Shown piece by piece: positions 29,020 through 37,157 of a stretch of DNA of 64,000 nt. The stretch lies in contig LYSZ01000006.1 of assembly GCA_001657385.1 (NCBI GenBank), positions 169,581 to 233,580 of the forward strand, written 5' to 3'. The notes beneath the pieces were generated by a model, which saw only the letters and a program-made list of their open reading frames with translations, searched no databases and was not told where the DNA came from. The position numbers and the translations under genes are program-made. This DNA is from Parvularcula sp. BBD 1991-13 (GTDB lineage Bacteria; Pseudomonadota; Alphaproteobacteria; Caulobacterales; Parvularculaceae). Numbering within the stretch: position 1 is the stretch's first letter; every line of letters begins with the position of its first letter.

Positions 29020-29805
29020 ATGGGCGAGGAACAAGCCTTCATCCGGGTTCGCAACCTTCAGAAAAGCTTCGGCGCCAAGCATGTCCTGCGCGGCGTCGAC
29101 CTCGACGTGGAAAAGGGCAAGTCGCTGGTCGTCATCGGCGGCTCGGGGTCGGGCAAGTCGGTGCTGATCAAATGCATCATCGGCCTATTGAAGACCGACA
29201 GGGGCGCGATCGAAATCGAGGATCGCGATATCGCCAGGCTCACCGATCGCGACCGGACATTCGTAACCCGGCGCTCGGGCATGCTGTTCCAGGGCGCGGC
29301 GCTTTTCGACAGCCTGAAGGTCTGGGAGAACGTGGCCTTCCGCCTGCTCTACGGCGCCAGGACATCGGTATCGCACAAGGCGGCGCATGCGCGCGCGCTC
29401 GACTGCCTGGCGCAGGTCGGCCTCGCGCCGGAGGTGGGAAACCTTCTGCCCGCGGAGCTTTCCGGCGGGATGCAGAAGCGGGTGAGCCTCGCCCGCGCGA
29501 TCGCCTCCAATCCGGAAATCCTGTTCTTCGACGAGCCGACCACCGGTCTCGACCCGATCATGTCGGACATCATCAACAACCTGATCGTGGAGCAGGTGCG
29601 CGCCCTCGGCGCGACGGCGATCTCGATCACGCACGATCTGGCGTCGGCGCGAAAGATCGCCGACGAGGTCGCCATGCTCTACGAAGGCCGCATCATCTGG
29701 CGCGGCTCGCCGGACGACATGATGCATTCCGGCAACCCCATGGTCGACCAGTTCGTCAACGGCCGCGCCGAGGGGCCGATCAAGATGGCGATGCGGCGCC
29801 AGTAG
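29020..29805 (+). CDS. mlaF: MlaF-type ABC transporter ATPase
   Basis: The ATPase partner of MlaE, 261 residues. It shows Walker A GGSGSGKSVLIK, the ABC signature LSGGMQKRVSLARA, Walker B ILFFDEPTTGLDP and the H-loop histidine in SITHDL. GLDPIMSD is typical of the Mla subfamily. An AGGAGCGG ribosome site overlaps the mlaE stop. The solute-binding MlaD is expected next to it but an FkbM methyltransferase gene follows instead. Confidence 0.92.
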   Translation: MGEEQAFIRVRNLQKSFGAKHVLRGVDLDVEKGKSLVVIGGSGSGKSVLIKCIIGLLKTDRGAIEIEDRDIARLTDRDRTFVTRRSGMLFQGAALFDSLKVWENVAFRLLYGARTSVSHKAAHARALDCLAQVGLAPEVGNLLPAELSGGMQKRVSLARAIASNPEILFFDEPTTGLDPIMSDIINNLIVEQVRALGATAISITHDLASARKIADEVAMLYEGRIIWRGSPDDMMHSGNPMVDQFVNGRAEGPIKMAMRRQ

Positions 29806-29842
29806 CGGCCGCCGCTTGATCCAGGCAACCGGACGACCCGCC

Positions 29843-29900
29843 ATGACGCATCAGAGCATGACGCACCAGGATACGACGCACCAGGACACGACGCAGGCGG
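29843..29900 (+). repeat. Imperfect 15-base tandem repeats at the FkbM start
   Basis: About four units of the form ATGACGCATCAGAGC, ATGACGCACCAGGAT, ACGACGCACCAGGAC and ACGACGCAGGCG occur in a row, each encoding (M/T)THQ(S/D). The first two units each carry an ATG in frame, so copy-number change would add or remove start codons. Confidence 0.75.
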
Positions 29901-30700
29901 CCCTGCGCCTCCCCCTGAAACAGCGCCTCAAACTGGTCCGCCAGCGGATCTACGCGGCGACCGGATTTCGCGGCCACCGCCCGCTCGCGGTGCGGCGGCA
30001 TCCGCTCGGCGCCGAGATCGTCGCCGACGGCGCGTCGGTCATCGTCCCTTCGCCCCTGCGCTGGAAACTCTACAAGAAGGGATGGGCCGCGCGCCTTGAC
30101 CAGCTTGCGCGCGAATACGGCCTCGACCGTCACATCGATCTCGGCCCGGACAGCGTGATCCTCGACATCGGCGCCAACGCCGGGGAGTTCGCCCATCTGG
30201 CGGCGCGGGCCGGGGCGCGGATTTACTGCGTCGAGCCGGACCCGCGGGTCTTCGCCTGCCTGCAAGAGAACGTGAAAGCCCTCGCAGGCGCGTCCTGCCA
30301 CGACGCGCTGTTCTGGAAGGAGGCCGCAAAGCTGGATTTTTACTCCGTTCCCGAACGGGCGGACAGCTCCGTGTTCGCCGAGGGCGAAGGCCGCAGGATC
30401 GAAAAGGAGGCGGTCACCGCCGACGCCTTCGCCAGGGCCCAGGGGCTGACCCGCATCGACCTCGTCAAATGCGACGCGGAAGGCGCGGAGCCGGAAGTGC
30501 TGGAGGGCGCGCGGGAGATCCTCGCCCGCGCGCGGCTCGTCGCCGTCGACACCGGCGCGGAGCGCCAGGGCGCGCGCACCAACGCCGAATGCGCGCGGCT
30601 CCTGCAGGACGCCGGCCTCAGGGTGATCGAAGAGACCGTCGGCAAGCGGCAGATGACCTACGGCCTTGCGCCCGTCGAGCGCCCCCGTGAGGGGCGCTAG
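29843..30700 (+). CDS. FkbM-family methyltransferase
   Basis: The 285-residue protein has the SAM-binding motif ILDIGANAGEFAHLA, an IYCVEPDPRVFACL acidic residue motif and the FkbM signature LVKCDAEGAEPEVLEGA. Such enzymes O-methylate sugars or lipids; the substrate here is unknown. The N-terminus has an odd Thr-His-Gln-rich repeat (MTHQSMTHQDTTHQDTTQ), encoded by imperfect 15-base tandem units. ATG 29843 or ATG 29858 could be the start. Its stop overlaps, on the opposite strand, the stop of the small Cys-rich gene. Confidence 0.85.
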   Translation: MTHQSMTHQDTTHQDTTQAALRLPLKQRLKLVRQRIYAATGFRGHRPLAVRRHPLGAEIVADGASVIVPSPLRWKLYKKGWAARLDQLAREYGLDRHIDLGPDSVILDIGANAGEFAHLAARAGARIYCVEPDPRVFACLQENVKALAGASCHDALFWKEAAKLDFYSVPERADSSVFAEGEGRRIEKEAVTADAFARAQGLTRIDLVKCDAEGAEPEVLEGAREILARARLVAVDTGAERQGARTNAECARLLQDAGLRVIEETVGKRQMTYGLAPVERPREGR

Positions 30701-30975
30701 CCTTCCAGGTCAATCTCGTTGATCGCCGCCGCGTCCTCGAAACAGCCCAGACACACAACGACGATATTCTCCGGCCCGAGCGCATCGAAGGCCTCCTGCG
30801 AGAGGGCGTTGCACTCGGAACAGACCGCGTCCCACACGCCGTCCTCGCCCCGGCTCCACCAGAAGCCCGACGGCTCGCCGGTTCGCAGCGATTCGACAAT
30901 GTGGACGCAGACATAAGTCAGCGGCTGGCGCCCATGGGTCCCGCAGGTGACGGAAGGAACTTTCAACGGCCGCAA
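30697..30975 (-). CDS. Small cysteine-rich protein, probable zinc binder
   Basis: This 92-residue protein has paired cysteines and histidines that look like two metal sites: CGTHG and YVCVH early, then CSECN and CLGCF later. The spacing suggests a treble-clef or zinc-ribbon-like fold, but I do not recognise a named family. WWSRG and WDAVCSEC are striking aromatic segments. It reads from an ATG at 30975 and its stop overlaps that of the convergent FkbM gene. The lipoprotein gene lies upstream on the same strand, about 100 bases away. Function unknown. Confidence 0.65.
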   Translation of the reverse strand: MRPLKVPSVTCGTHGRQPLTYVCVHIVESLRTGEPSGFWWSRGEDGVWDAVCSECNALSQEAFDALGPENIVVVCLGCFEDAAAINEIDLEG

Positions 30976-31020
30976 TCCCGGAAATGAAAAGAGGTGAGCC
31001 TATAGCAGGCGCCATCGCAG

Positions 31021-31064
31021 CGGGCAAAGCCCGGATGCGGCGGGCAAAGCCCGGACAAAGTCCG
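31021..31064. repeat. Three short stem-AAA-stem hairpins between two minus-strand genes
   Basis: CGGGC-AAA-GCCCG occurs at 31021-31033 and again at 31041-31053, and CGGAC-AAA-GTCCG at 31052-31064. The first two are inside a 15-base exact direct repeat with 20-base period. They sit just downstream of the lipoprotein gene on the minus strand and could act as a 3' stability element or weak terminator. Confidence 0.6.
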
Positions 31065-31079
31065 CGCCCCGCGCGGCGC

Positions 31080-31586
31080 TTACGCTTCGCCGTCCCCATC
31101 CTCTGACGTTTCAGCGGCCCCGTTATCGGACCTGTCATCGGGAGGACGCGCGGTCTCGTCCCACTCGTTGATCCGCGTGATCGTGCAGCGGCGGTTGACC
31201 CCGGTCGGGTCGAGAAGCGTGATGACGTCGCCCGTAGCGACGCAGCCTCCCGCCGGGCGGGTCTCCAGCGCAATCCTCTGGACGAAGCGCAATTCCGGAT
31301 AGCCGCACCCGGCGCCGACCAGTTCGACGCGGCGCCAGTCCCTGACGCCTTCCTGAAGCAGAAGCGCATCGCCTTCGCCGTCGATCGTTCTCCAGTTGCT
31401 GATGTTGCGCGAAAAGCAGATCCGGCCGGCCTGCGCGCCCATGCGCGGATCGCCGCGCCCGCCGGTTTCCGTCCCGGACGCGGCGCCCGAACCGGCAGCG
31501 CAGCCCGCCAGCAGCGCCAGAGACAGCGCCAGAGACAGCACTGGCCATGCGACAGACCCCGCCGCCATTGCAATGCGTTCCTTCAT
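31080..31586 (-). CDS. DUF6491-like outer lipoprotein
   Basis: The 168-residue precursor has a lipoprotein signal peptide ending LALLAGC, with the lipobox cysteine at about residue 29, so it should be lipid-anchored. The mature part contains ICFSRNISNWRTID and pairs of cysteines (GCGYPELRF, GGCVATGDVI, RRCTIT), resembling small DUF6491-type proteins of Alpha- and Gammaproteobacteria. This family match is from memory. The C-terminal tail is acidic. It is divergent from ahcY. Confidence 0.7.
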   Translation of the reverse strand: MKERIAMAAGSVAWPVLSLALSLALLAGCAAGSGAASGTETGGRGDPRMGAQAGRICFSRNISNWRTIDGEGDALLLQEGVRDWRRVELVGAGCGYPELRFVQRIALETRPAGGCVATGDVITLLDPTGVNRRCTITRINEWDETARPPDDRSDNGAAETSEDGDGEA

Positions 31587-31714
31587 CCCGTCCCTCCTTT
31601 CAATCCGCCCGGGCCCGGCATTCGTTTTACCAGAAATTCACGCGGCGGCGCTCAATTCCGCGAGAGGATTCGTCCCGGGCGCGCCGGCGGCGCGAAAACG
31701 CCAGCCGCGACAAT

Positions 31715-31736
31715 CATATAAAGAAATCTTTATATG
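31715..31736. promoter_or_regulatory. Near-perfect palindromic operator upstream of ahcY
   Basis: Ten-base arms CATATAAAGA and TCTTTATATG, exact reverse complements, flank two central A residues. The site lies 75 bases before the ahcY ATG in otherwise GC-rich DNA. Palindromes of this AT-rich type precede SAM-cycle genes in Alphaproteobacteria and are attributed to an ArsR-type regulator responding to S-adenosylhomocysteine (SahR). That link is from memory; the symmetry is seen directly. Confidence 0.7.
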
Positions 31737-31810
31737 GCGCTTGGCAGCGCGCGGAGCCCCTGTTATAGGCAATCCAACCTGTATAACCATCAGCCGAAAG
31801 TCAGGAACTC

Positions 31811-33214
31811 ATGTCAGCCAACGGTCAGGACTATCACGTCAAGGATATCGGTCTCGCAGATTGGGGCCGGCGCGAAATCGAAATCGCGGAAACAGAAATG
31901 CCGGGTCTGATGGCGACCCGCGAGGAGTTCGGCGCCGCCCAGCCGCTCAAAGGCGCGCGGATCGCCGGCTCGCTGCACATGACGATCCAGACCGCGGTGC
32001 TGATCGAGACGCTCCAGGCCCTCGGCGCCGACGTGCGCTGGGCGTCGTGCAACATCTACTCGACCCAGGATCACGCGGCGGCGGCGATCGCCGCGACGGG
32101 CACGCCGGTCTTCGCGTTCAAGGGCGAGACGCTTCAGGAATACTGGGATCTTGCGGATAGAATTTTCGAATGGCCGAACGGCGAGACCGCCAACATGATC
32201 CTCGACGACGGCGGCGACGCGACGCTTCTGATCCTGCTCGGCGCCGACGCGGAAAAAGACCCCTCGGTTCTGGACAATCCATCCAATGAGGAAGAGGAGG
32301 CGCTGTTCGCGACGATCAAGCGCCGCATCGCCAAGGACCCGGGCTGGTACTCGAAGGTCAAGGCCAACATCCAGGGCGTGACGGAGGAGACCACCACCGG
32401 CGTGCTGCGTCTCTATCAGCGCCAGAAGGCCGGAACGCTCCCCTTCCCCGCCATCAACGTCAACGATTCCGTCACCAAGTCGAAATTCGACAACAAATAC
32501 GGCTGCAAGGAGTCGCTGGTGGACGGCATTCGTCGCGGTACGGACGTCATGCTCGCGGGCAAGGTCGCCGCGGTCGCCGGCTATGGCGATGTCGGCAAAG
32601 GCTCGGCCGCCTCGCTTCAGGGCGCGGGCGCGCGCGTCATCGTCACGGAAATCGACCCGATCTGCGCGCTGCAGGCGGCGATGGACGGTTTCGAGGTCGT
32701 CACCATGGAGGAGGCGTGCCAGCGCGCCGACGTCGTCATCACCGCCACCGGCAACAAGGACGTGCTCACCGTCGATCACATGCGCATGCTGAAGGACATG
32801 GCGATCGTCGGCAATATCGGCCACTTCGACAACGAGATCCAGGTCGAGGGGCTGCGCAACTACAAGTGGGCGAACGTCAAGGACCAGGTCGACATGATCA
32901 CCTTCCCGGACGGCAAGCGCATGCTGCTCCTGTCCGAGGGACGGCTGTTGAACCTCGGCAACGCCACGGGCCACCCGAGCTTCGTGATGTCCGCGTCCTT
33001 CACCAACCAGACGCTGGCGCAGATCGAACTGTGGACCAAAAGCGATCAGTACAAGAACGAAGTCTACGTCCTGCCCAAGCATCTCGACGAGAAGGTCGCC
33101 GCGCTGCATCTCGCCAAGGTCGGCGCCAGGCTGACCGAACTCAGCAAGGAACAGGCCGATTACATCGGCGTGCCGGTTGAAGGCCCCTACAAGGCGGACC
33201 ACTACCGCTACTAA
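31811..33214 (+). CDS. ahcY: Adenosylhomocysteinase
   Basis: AhcY hydrolyses S-adenosylhomocysteine to adenosine and homocysteine, keeping methylation reactions going. The 467-residue protein has NAD-binding [13 protein letters not shown], the substrate segments [16 protein letters not shown] and [11 protein letters not shown], and the C-terminal KADHYRY. It includes the roughly 40-residue insert typical of the bacterial long form. A palindromic operator lies upstream and a strong terminator downstream, so it is transcribed alone. Confidence 0.97.
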   Translation: MSANGQDYHVKDIGLADWGRREIEIAETEMPGLMATREEFGAAQPLKGARIAGSLHMTIQTAVLIETLQALGADVRWASCNIYSTQDHAAAAIAATGTPVFAFKGETLQEYWDLADRIFEWPNGETANMILDDGGDATLLILLGADAEKDPSVLDNPSNEEEEALFATIKRRIAKDPGWYSKVKANIQGVTEETTTGVLRLYQRQKAGTLPFPAINVNDSVTKSKFDNKYGCKESLVDGIRRGTDVMLAGKVAAVAGYGDVGKGSAASLQGAGARVIVTEIDPICALQAAMDGFEVVTMEEACQRADVVITATGNKDVLTVDHMRMLKDMAIVGNIGHFDNEIQVEGLRNYKWANVKDQVDMITFPDGKRMLLLSEGRLLNLGNATGHPSFVMSASFTNQTLAQIELWTKSDQYKNEVYVLPKHLDEKVAALHLAKVGARLTELSKEQADYIGVPVEGPYKADHYRY

Positions 33215-33244
33215 GGACGTCCGCGCTTTGCGGCTGTGAACAAG

Positions 33245-33278
33245 AGCCCCCTTGAGCGCGATCTCAGGGGGGCTTTTT
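33245..33278 (+). terminator. Intrinsic terminator after ahcY
   Basis: The 12-bp stem AGCCCCCTTGAG with CTCAGGGGGGCT has a CGCGAT loop and one G-T pair, and the stem runs into five T residues. It lies 30 bases past the ahcY stop. Confidence 0.92.
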
Positions 33279-33381
33279 CGTTGCTAACGTCGCGCCGGCG
33301 CTGCGCTTTTCGGTCGGGCGCGACCTTTTGCATGTCGCGGCAGGCGGCCAAGGAACGCAGTGAGGAAACCAAGGGTTGATC

Positions 33382-33426
33382 TGCTACATGTGTAACTGCT
33401 ACATGTGTAACTGTTACATTAGTAAC
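33382..33426. repeat. Three tandem 15-base repeats upstream of the tonB-like gene
   Basis: TGCTACATGTGTAAC occurs twice without gap, followed by TGTTACATTAGTAAC. The third unit contains GTTAC-ATTA-GTAAC, a perfect inverted repeat. The array ends 89 bases before the tonB-like start. It looks like an operator array for a dimeric regulator, such as a TetR-type protein. Confidence 0.8.
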
Positions 33427-33515
33427 GAGCCCATGACCAGCCGTCCCGCAGCGTCGTCGTCAATGCGGAAAAGCCGGACCGAAAAGAACCGACAGGCAAG
33501 ACGCCGGAGACGCCC

Positions 33516-34082
33516 ATGACCGCCTTACGCTGGATCGCAAGCCCGCCCGCCGCCGCGCTGATCACCGCCGCGCTTTTCGTCATGATGGCGCTGATGATCC
33601 AGCGTCCCGCCGACGACTGGCCGGCCCCGACGCCGTTGGCCGATGTCGATATCACCTTCGAACCGGAACCGCCCGAGCCAAAGGATGAGGTGTTGCGGCA
33701 GGACACCGAACCGCTGCCGCCGATCGAAATCCAGCCCGCGCAGAAAGGCAAGCGACCGGATGTCGTCGCGCCGCGCCCGCAGGTCACGCCGACATCGGAG
33801 CCTGGCGCCGGCGCCGCTGTCGCCATCGATCCGCCCGTCATTCGGCATGCGCCGCAATACCCCCGCGGATGCGCGTCCAGAGGCGCCGAGGGCGTCGTCA
33901 TCGTCCAGTTCGACATCGCGCCAAGCGGCGACGTCATCAATCCCCGCATCATCGACACGCCGGACCGCTGTTTCCGGCGCACGGTCCTGGCGGCGGTGTC
34001 GAAATGGAAATACGCCCCGTCAGCTAACGGCGGCATGCGCCGCGGCGTCGTGGAAACCTTTCGGTTTCAACTGGTTGAGTAA
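33516..34082 (+). CDS. TonB-family energy-transducing protein
   Basis: This 188-residue protein has one N-terminal membrane helix (AAALITAALFVMMALMI), a Pro/Glu-rich periplasmic linker (FEPEPPEPKDEVL), and a C-terminal TonB domain with PPVIRHAPQYPRGCASRGAEGVVIVQFDIAPSG. TonB proteins pass proton-motive energy to outer-membrane receptors. No exbB/exbD are next to it. The start at 33516 follows GGAGACGCCC. The tandem repeats upstream suggest regulated expression. Confidence 0.85.
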   Translation: MTALRWIASPPAAALITAALFVMMALMIQRPADDWPAPTPLADVDITFEPEPPEPKDEVLRQDTEPLPPIEIQPAQKGKRPDVVAPRPQVTPTSEPGAGAAVAIDPPVIRHAPQYPRGCASRGAEGVVIVQFDIAPSGDVINPRIIDTPDRCFRRTVLAAVSKWKYAPSANGGMRRGVVETFRFQLVE

Positions 34083-34312
34083 GCCGCCCCCGCGCCGCAT
34101 CGGGGGCGGGCCGCACGCCCGCCACCGCGCGGACAGTCTGTTGAAAACTTCACGCGGCCGCATGGCCTTTTCAAACGGGCGCCCCTAGAATCGGAAAGCG
34201 AACACAGTACATATTGCGCGCCTGGTCTGGCCCGACACTAAATATTGGCGAATCTCCTCATATGGGCGAATCTCCGTATTCTGCGCGCGGGCCTGGATAA
34301 CCCCCGGAAGGG

Positions 34313-37108
34313 ATGCGGATGCAGCGCCGACGACGCTTTCTACTTGCCACCAGCGCGCCCATGGCGATCTTCGGCGCGCTCGGCGCGGTTTTTCGTCCGT
34401 CGTTCGCCGCCGCCCAATCCGCCCTCGCCCAATCGCCCGCAGCCCGGAACGCCGGCGCCCCGGTCGCAGAGACGGGCGCCGACTGGGCGGGCCGGCTCGC
34501 CAATCTCGATCCCGTCCTGGTCGGCGCGGGCGGCGCCATCGCCATCGCCGTCGCCGCGGTCCTGCTCGCCGTTCGCGTCGCGTCGGCCACCCGCAACCAG
34601 TCCCTGCACTGGTCGAAGCGCCTGGCGGAGATGGAGGCCCGGCTGGAAAAGGCCGATGCGGTTCTGTCCGCCCATCCGGGACTGGTGCTCGTCTGGGAAG
34701 ACGACACGGAAAGCCTCAAGGGCGGCTGGGGCGATCCCAAGATCCTCGGCGGCCCGGCGGCGCTCGCCTCCCTTCTCTCCTTCTGTCGCAGCGAGGGCGG
34801 CGCGGACGCGAACCCGGTGAACCAGCTCCTCGGCGCGCTCGGTCATCTGCCGCTTGAGGACGACGACAGCGAAGAGCCGGGCGCCTTGCGCGAAAAGATC
34901 CACGATCTGCGCGCTCACGGGGTCGCCTTTTCCGGCAATGTGGTGACGCCTGACGGGCGCTCGATCGAAGTCGACGGGCGGATCGCCGGCGGCCAGGTGG
35001 CGCTGTGGATCACCGATCCGGCGGTGCGCATGGCCGAGGACGGCGGCGTGATCGGCGCGGTGCGCGAACGGGCGGTGGACCTGCACGGATCGCACGCGCT
35101 CCTGGAGCGGATGGCTTACCCGGCGTGGCGGCGCAACGCCGAGATGCAGCTCGTCTGGGCGAACCGCGCCTATATCGAGATGGTCGAAGCCTCCAGCCTG
35201 TCGGAAGTGCTGAAGCAGCAGATCGAGATCGACAACGCCAACAAGAAGCTCGCGGCGAAGGCCGCCGCCGACCGCGCGCCCTGCGAGCAGCGGATCGTCA
35301 TCAACTCGCGCGGCGACCGGCGCGTCGTGCGGATCGTCGAGGCGCCGCTGCACGGCTCCGGCGACGCCGCCCTCGGCGGATTTGCGATCGACATCACCGA
35401 GCTTGACAAGGCCCGCGCCGACCTGCGCCAGCATATCGAGGCCAACCAGCGCACCCTCGACCAGATCCAGACCGCCGTCGCCATTTTCGGCGCGAGCCAG
35501 AACCTCGTCTATCACAACCGCGCCTTCCAGGAACTCTGGGCGCTGGAAGACGCCCAGCTTGCCGGGCGCACCTATCACGGCGAGATCCTCGACCATTTGC
35601 GCGTCGCAGGGCGCCTGCCGGAGCCGTCGGACTACGAGGCGTGGAAACAGGAGCAGCTTGCGCTCTACACGGAGGACCTCTCCGATCCCGGATCGGGGCG
35701 CGAGGGCGGCGCGCCGGACGAGATCTGGCACCTGCCCGACGGGCGGGCCTTGCGCGTCTCCAGGCAGCGCCACCCCCTCGGCGGCGTTATGGCCGCGTTC
35801 GAGGACATCACCGAAAGTCTGGAACTGGAAGCGCGCTACAACACCCAGATCAAGGTGCAGAAGGCGACGCTCAACAATCTCGCTGAAGGCGTTGCGGTGT
35901 TCGGCGCCGACGGCGCGCTCAGGCTGTACAACAAAGCGTTCCAGAAACTCTGGCGCCTGGACGCGGCGACGCTCGACAAGCGCCCGCATATCGACGCCAT
36001 TCTCGGCCAGTTGCAGAGCCGCACCCGCGAGGGCGACAAGCCCCTCTCCGTCCTGCGCCGCTGCGTCACCTCGAAATCGCCCGAGGACCGCGAACCCTTG
36101 AGCGCGACGGAAATCCTGCTTGAGGACGGACGCACCCTCGCCTTCGGCACCGAACCCCTGCCGGACGGGGCGACGCTGGCGCATTTCCTCAACGTCACCG
36201 ACTCCAAGGAGCGCGAGAAGGAGCTCAAGGAACGCAACGCCATCCTTGAAAACGCCGACCGGCTGAAATCGAAATTCGTCGACCACGTCTCTTATCAGCT
36301 GCGCACGCCGCTTTCGACCATCATCGGGTTTTCGGAAATGCTTGACGGGCAGATGTTCGGGGTGCTGAACGACCGTCAGAAGGACTATATCGCCAGCGTG
36401 CTGTCCGCGTCCTATCATTTGCGCGACCTGATCAACGATATCATCGACCTCGCCGCCATCGACGCGGGCAAGCTTGAGCTTGACCTCAAGGCGACGGATA
36501 TCCGCGCGCTTCTGGAAAGCGCGGCGACCTTCGCCGCGCTCAAGGCCGAGGACACGCAAGTCACCCTGAAGGTGGACTGCGCCAAAGACATCGGCGCGGC
36601 GGAAATCGACGAGCGCCGCATCAAACAGGTCCTGTTCAATCTCCTGTCGAACGCCTTCGCCTACACCAGCGCCGGGGGAACCGTGACCCTGGGCGCAAGC
36701 CGGGCTGGCGGCGCGCTGAAGATCTGGGTCAACGACACCGGCAGGGGCCTGTCCCCCGCCGATCAGGCGAAGGCGTTCGACGCCTTCGAAAGCCGGGGGC
36801 CGAGCGCCGGCGCGGGGATCGGCCTCGCCCTCGTGGAACGCTTCGTAAAGCTGCACAACGGCTGGGTGCGCATGGAATCGAGCCAGGGGGAAGGCGCGCG
36901 CATCACTTGTTTCCTGCCCGACCGGGCCGCCAAGCCCTGGCTCGTTCAGCCCGCGCCTGAAGCGGCGGCCCTCGCGGACGCGAGGGCCGAGGCGCCGTCG
37001 CCCGGCAAGACGGGCGCAAAGAAAACCGGCGCCACCAAGTCGACCCGCCGCAAGACCGCCCGCAAGAGCGCAAGGACCGCCAAGCGCACCGCGCAGGCGG
37101 CGGAATAG
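34313..37108 (+). CDS. divL: DivL-type cell-cycle histidine-kinase homologue with tyrosine at the phospho site
   Basis: The 931-residue protein has an N-terminal signal-like segment, one membrane helix near residues 65-85, several PAS-type domains with coiled-coil links (about 270-640), a DHp domain and a GHKL ATP-binding domain (N box FNLLSNAFAY, G boxes NDTGRGL and GAGIGLALVERF). At the phospho-accepting place the usual SHELRTP reads SYQLRTP, with Y661 replacing histidine. Caulobacter DivL is known for this tyrosine and helps control CckA and CtrA. The C-terminus is a Lys/Arg/Ala-rich tail of about 40 residues. ATG 34319 is an alternative start. Confidence 0.88.
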   Translation: MRMQRRRRFLLATSAPMAIFGALGAVFRPSFAAAQSALAQSPAARNAGAPVAETGADWAGRLANLDPVLVGAGGAIAIAVAAVLLAVRVASATRNQSLHWSKRLAEMEARLEKADAVLSAHPGLVLVWEDDTESLKGGWGDPKILGGPAALASLLSFCRSEGGADANPVNQLLGALGHLPLEDDDSEEPGALREKIHDLRAHGVAFSGNVVTPDGRSIEVDGRIAGGQVALWITDPAVRMAEDGGVIGAVRERAVDLHGSHALLERMAYPAWRRNAEMQLVWANRAYIEMVEASSLSEVLKQQIEIDNANKKLAAKAAADRAPCEQRIVINSRGDRRVVRIVEAPLHGSGDAALGGFAIDITELDKARADLRQHIEANQRTLDQIQTAVAIFGASQNLVYHNRAFQELWALEDAQLAGRTYHGEILDHLRVAGRLPEPSDYEAWKQEQLALYTEDLSDPGSGREGGAPDEIWHLPDGRALRVSRQRHPLGGVMAAFEDITESLELEARYNTQIKVQKATLNNLAEGVAVFGADGALRLYNKAFQKLWRLDAATLDKRPHIDAILGQLQSRTREGDKPLSVLRRCVTSKSPEDREPLSATEILLEDGRTLAFGTEPLPDGATLAHFLNVTDSKEREKELKERNAILENADRLKSKFVDHVSYQLRTPLSTIIGFSEMLDGQMFGVLNDRQKDYIASVLSASYHLRDLINDIIDLAAIDAGKLELDLKATDIRALLESAATFAALKAEDTQVTLKVDCAKDIGAAEIDERRIKQVLFNLLSNAFAYTSAGGTVTLGASRAGGALKIWVNDTGRGLSPADQAKAFDAFESRGPSAGAGIGLALVERFVKLHNGWVRMESSQGEGARITCFLPDRAAKPWLVQPAPEAAALADARAEAPSPGKTGAKKTGATKSTRRKTARKSARTAKRTAQAAE

Positions 37109-37157
37109 GACGCGCCGCCTCTTTTGCGACGCACTGCCGGCGTAGTAGAGTGGCGTC

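Noticed and set aside
33382..33426. Possible CRISPR array
   Set aside because: Only three units of 15 bases with no spacers and no cas genes nearby.
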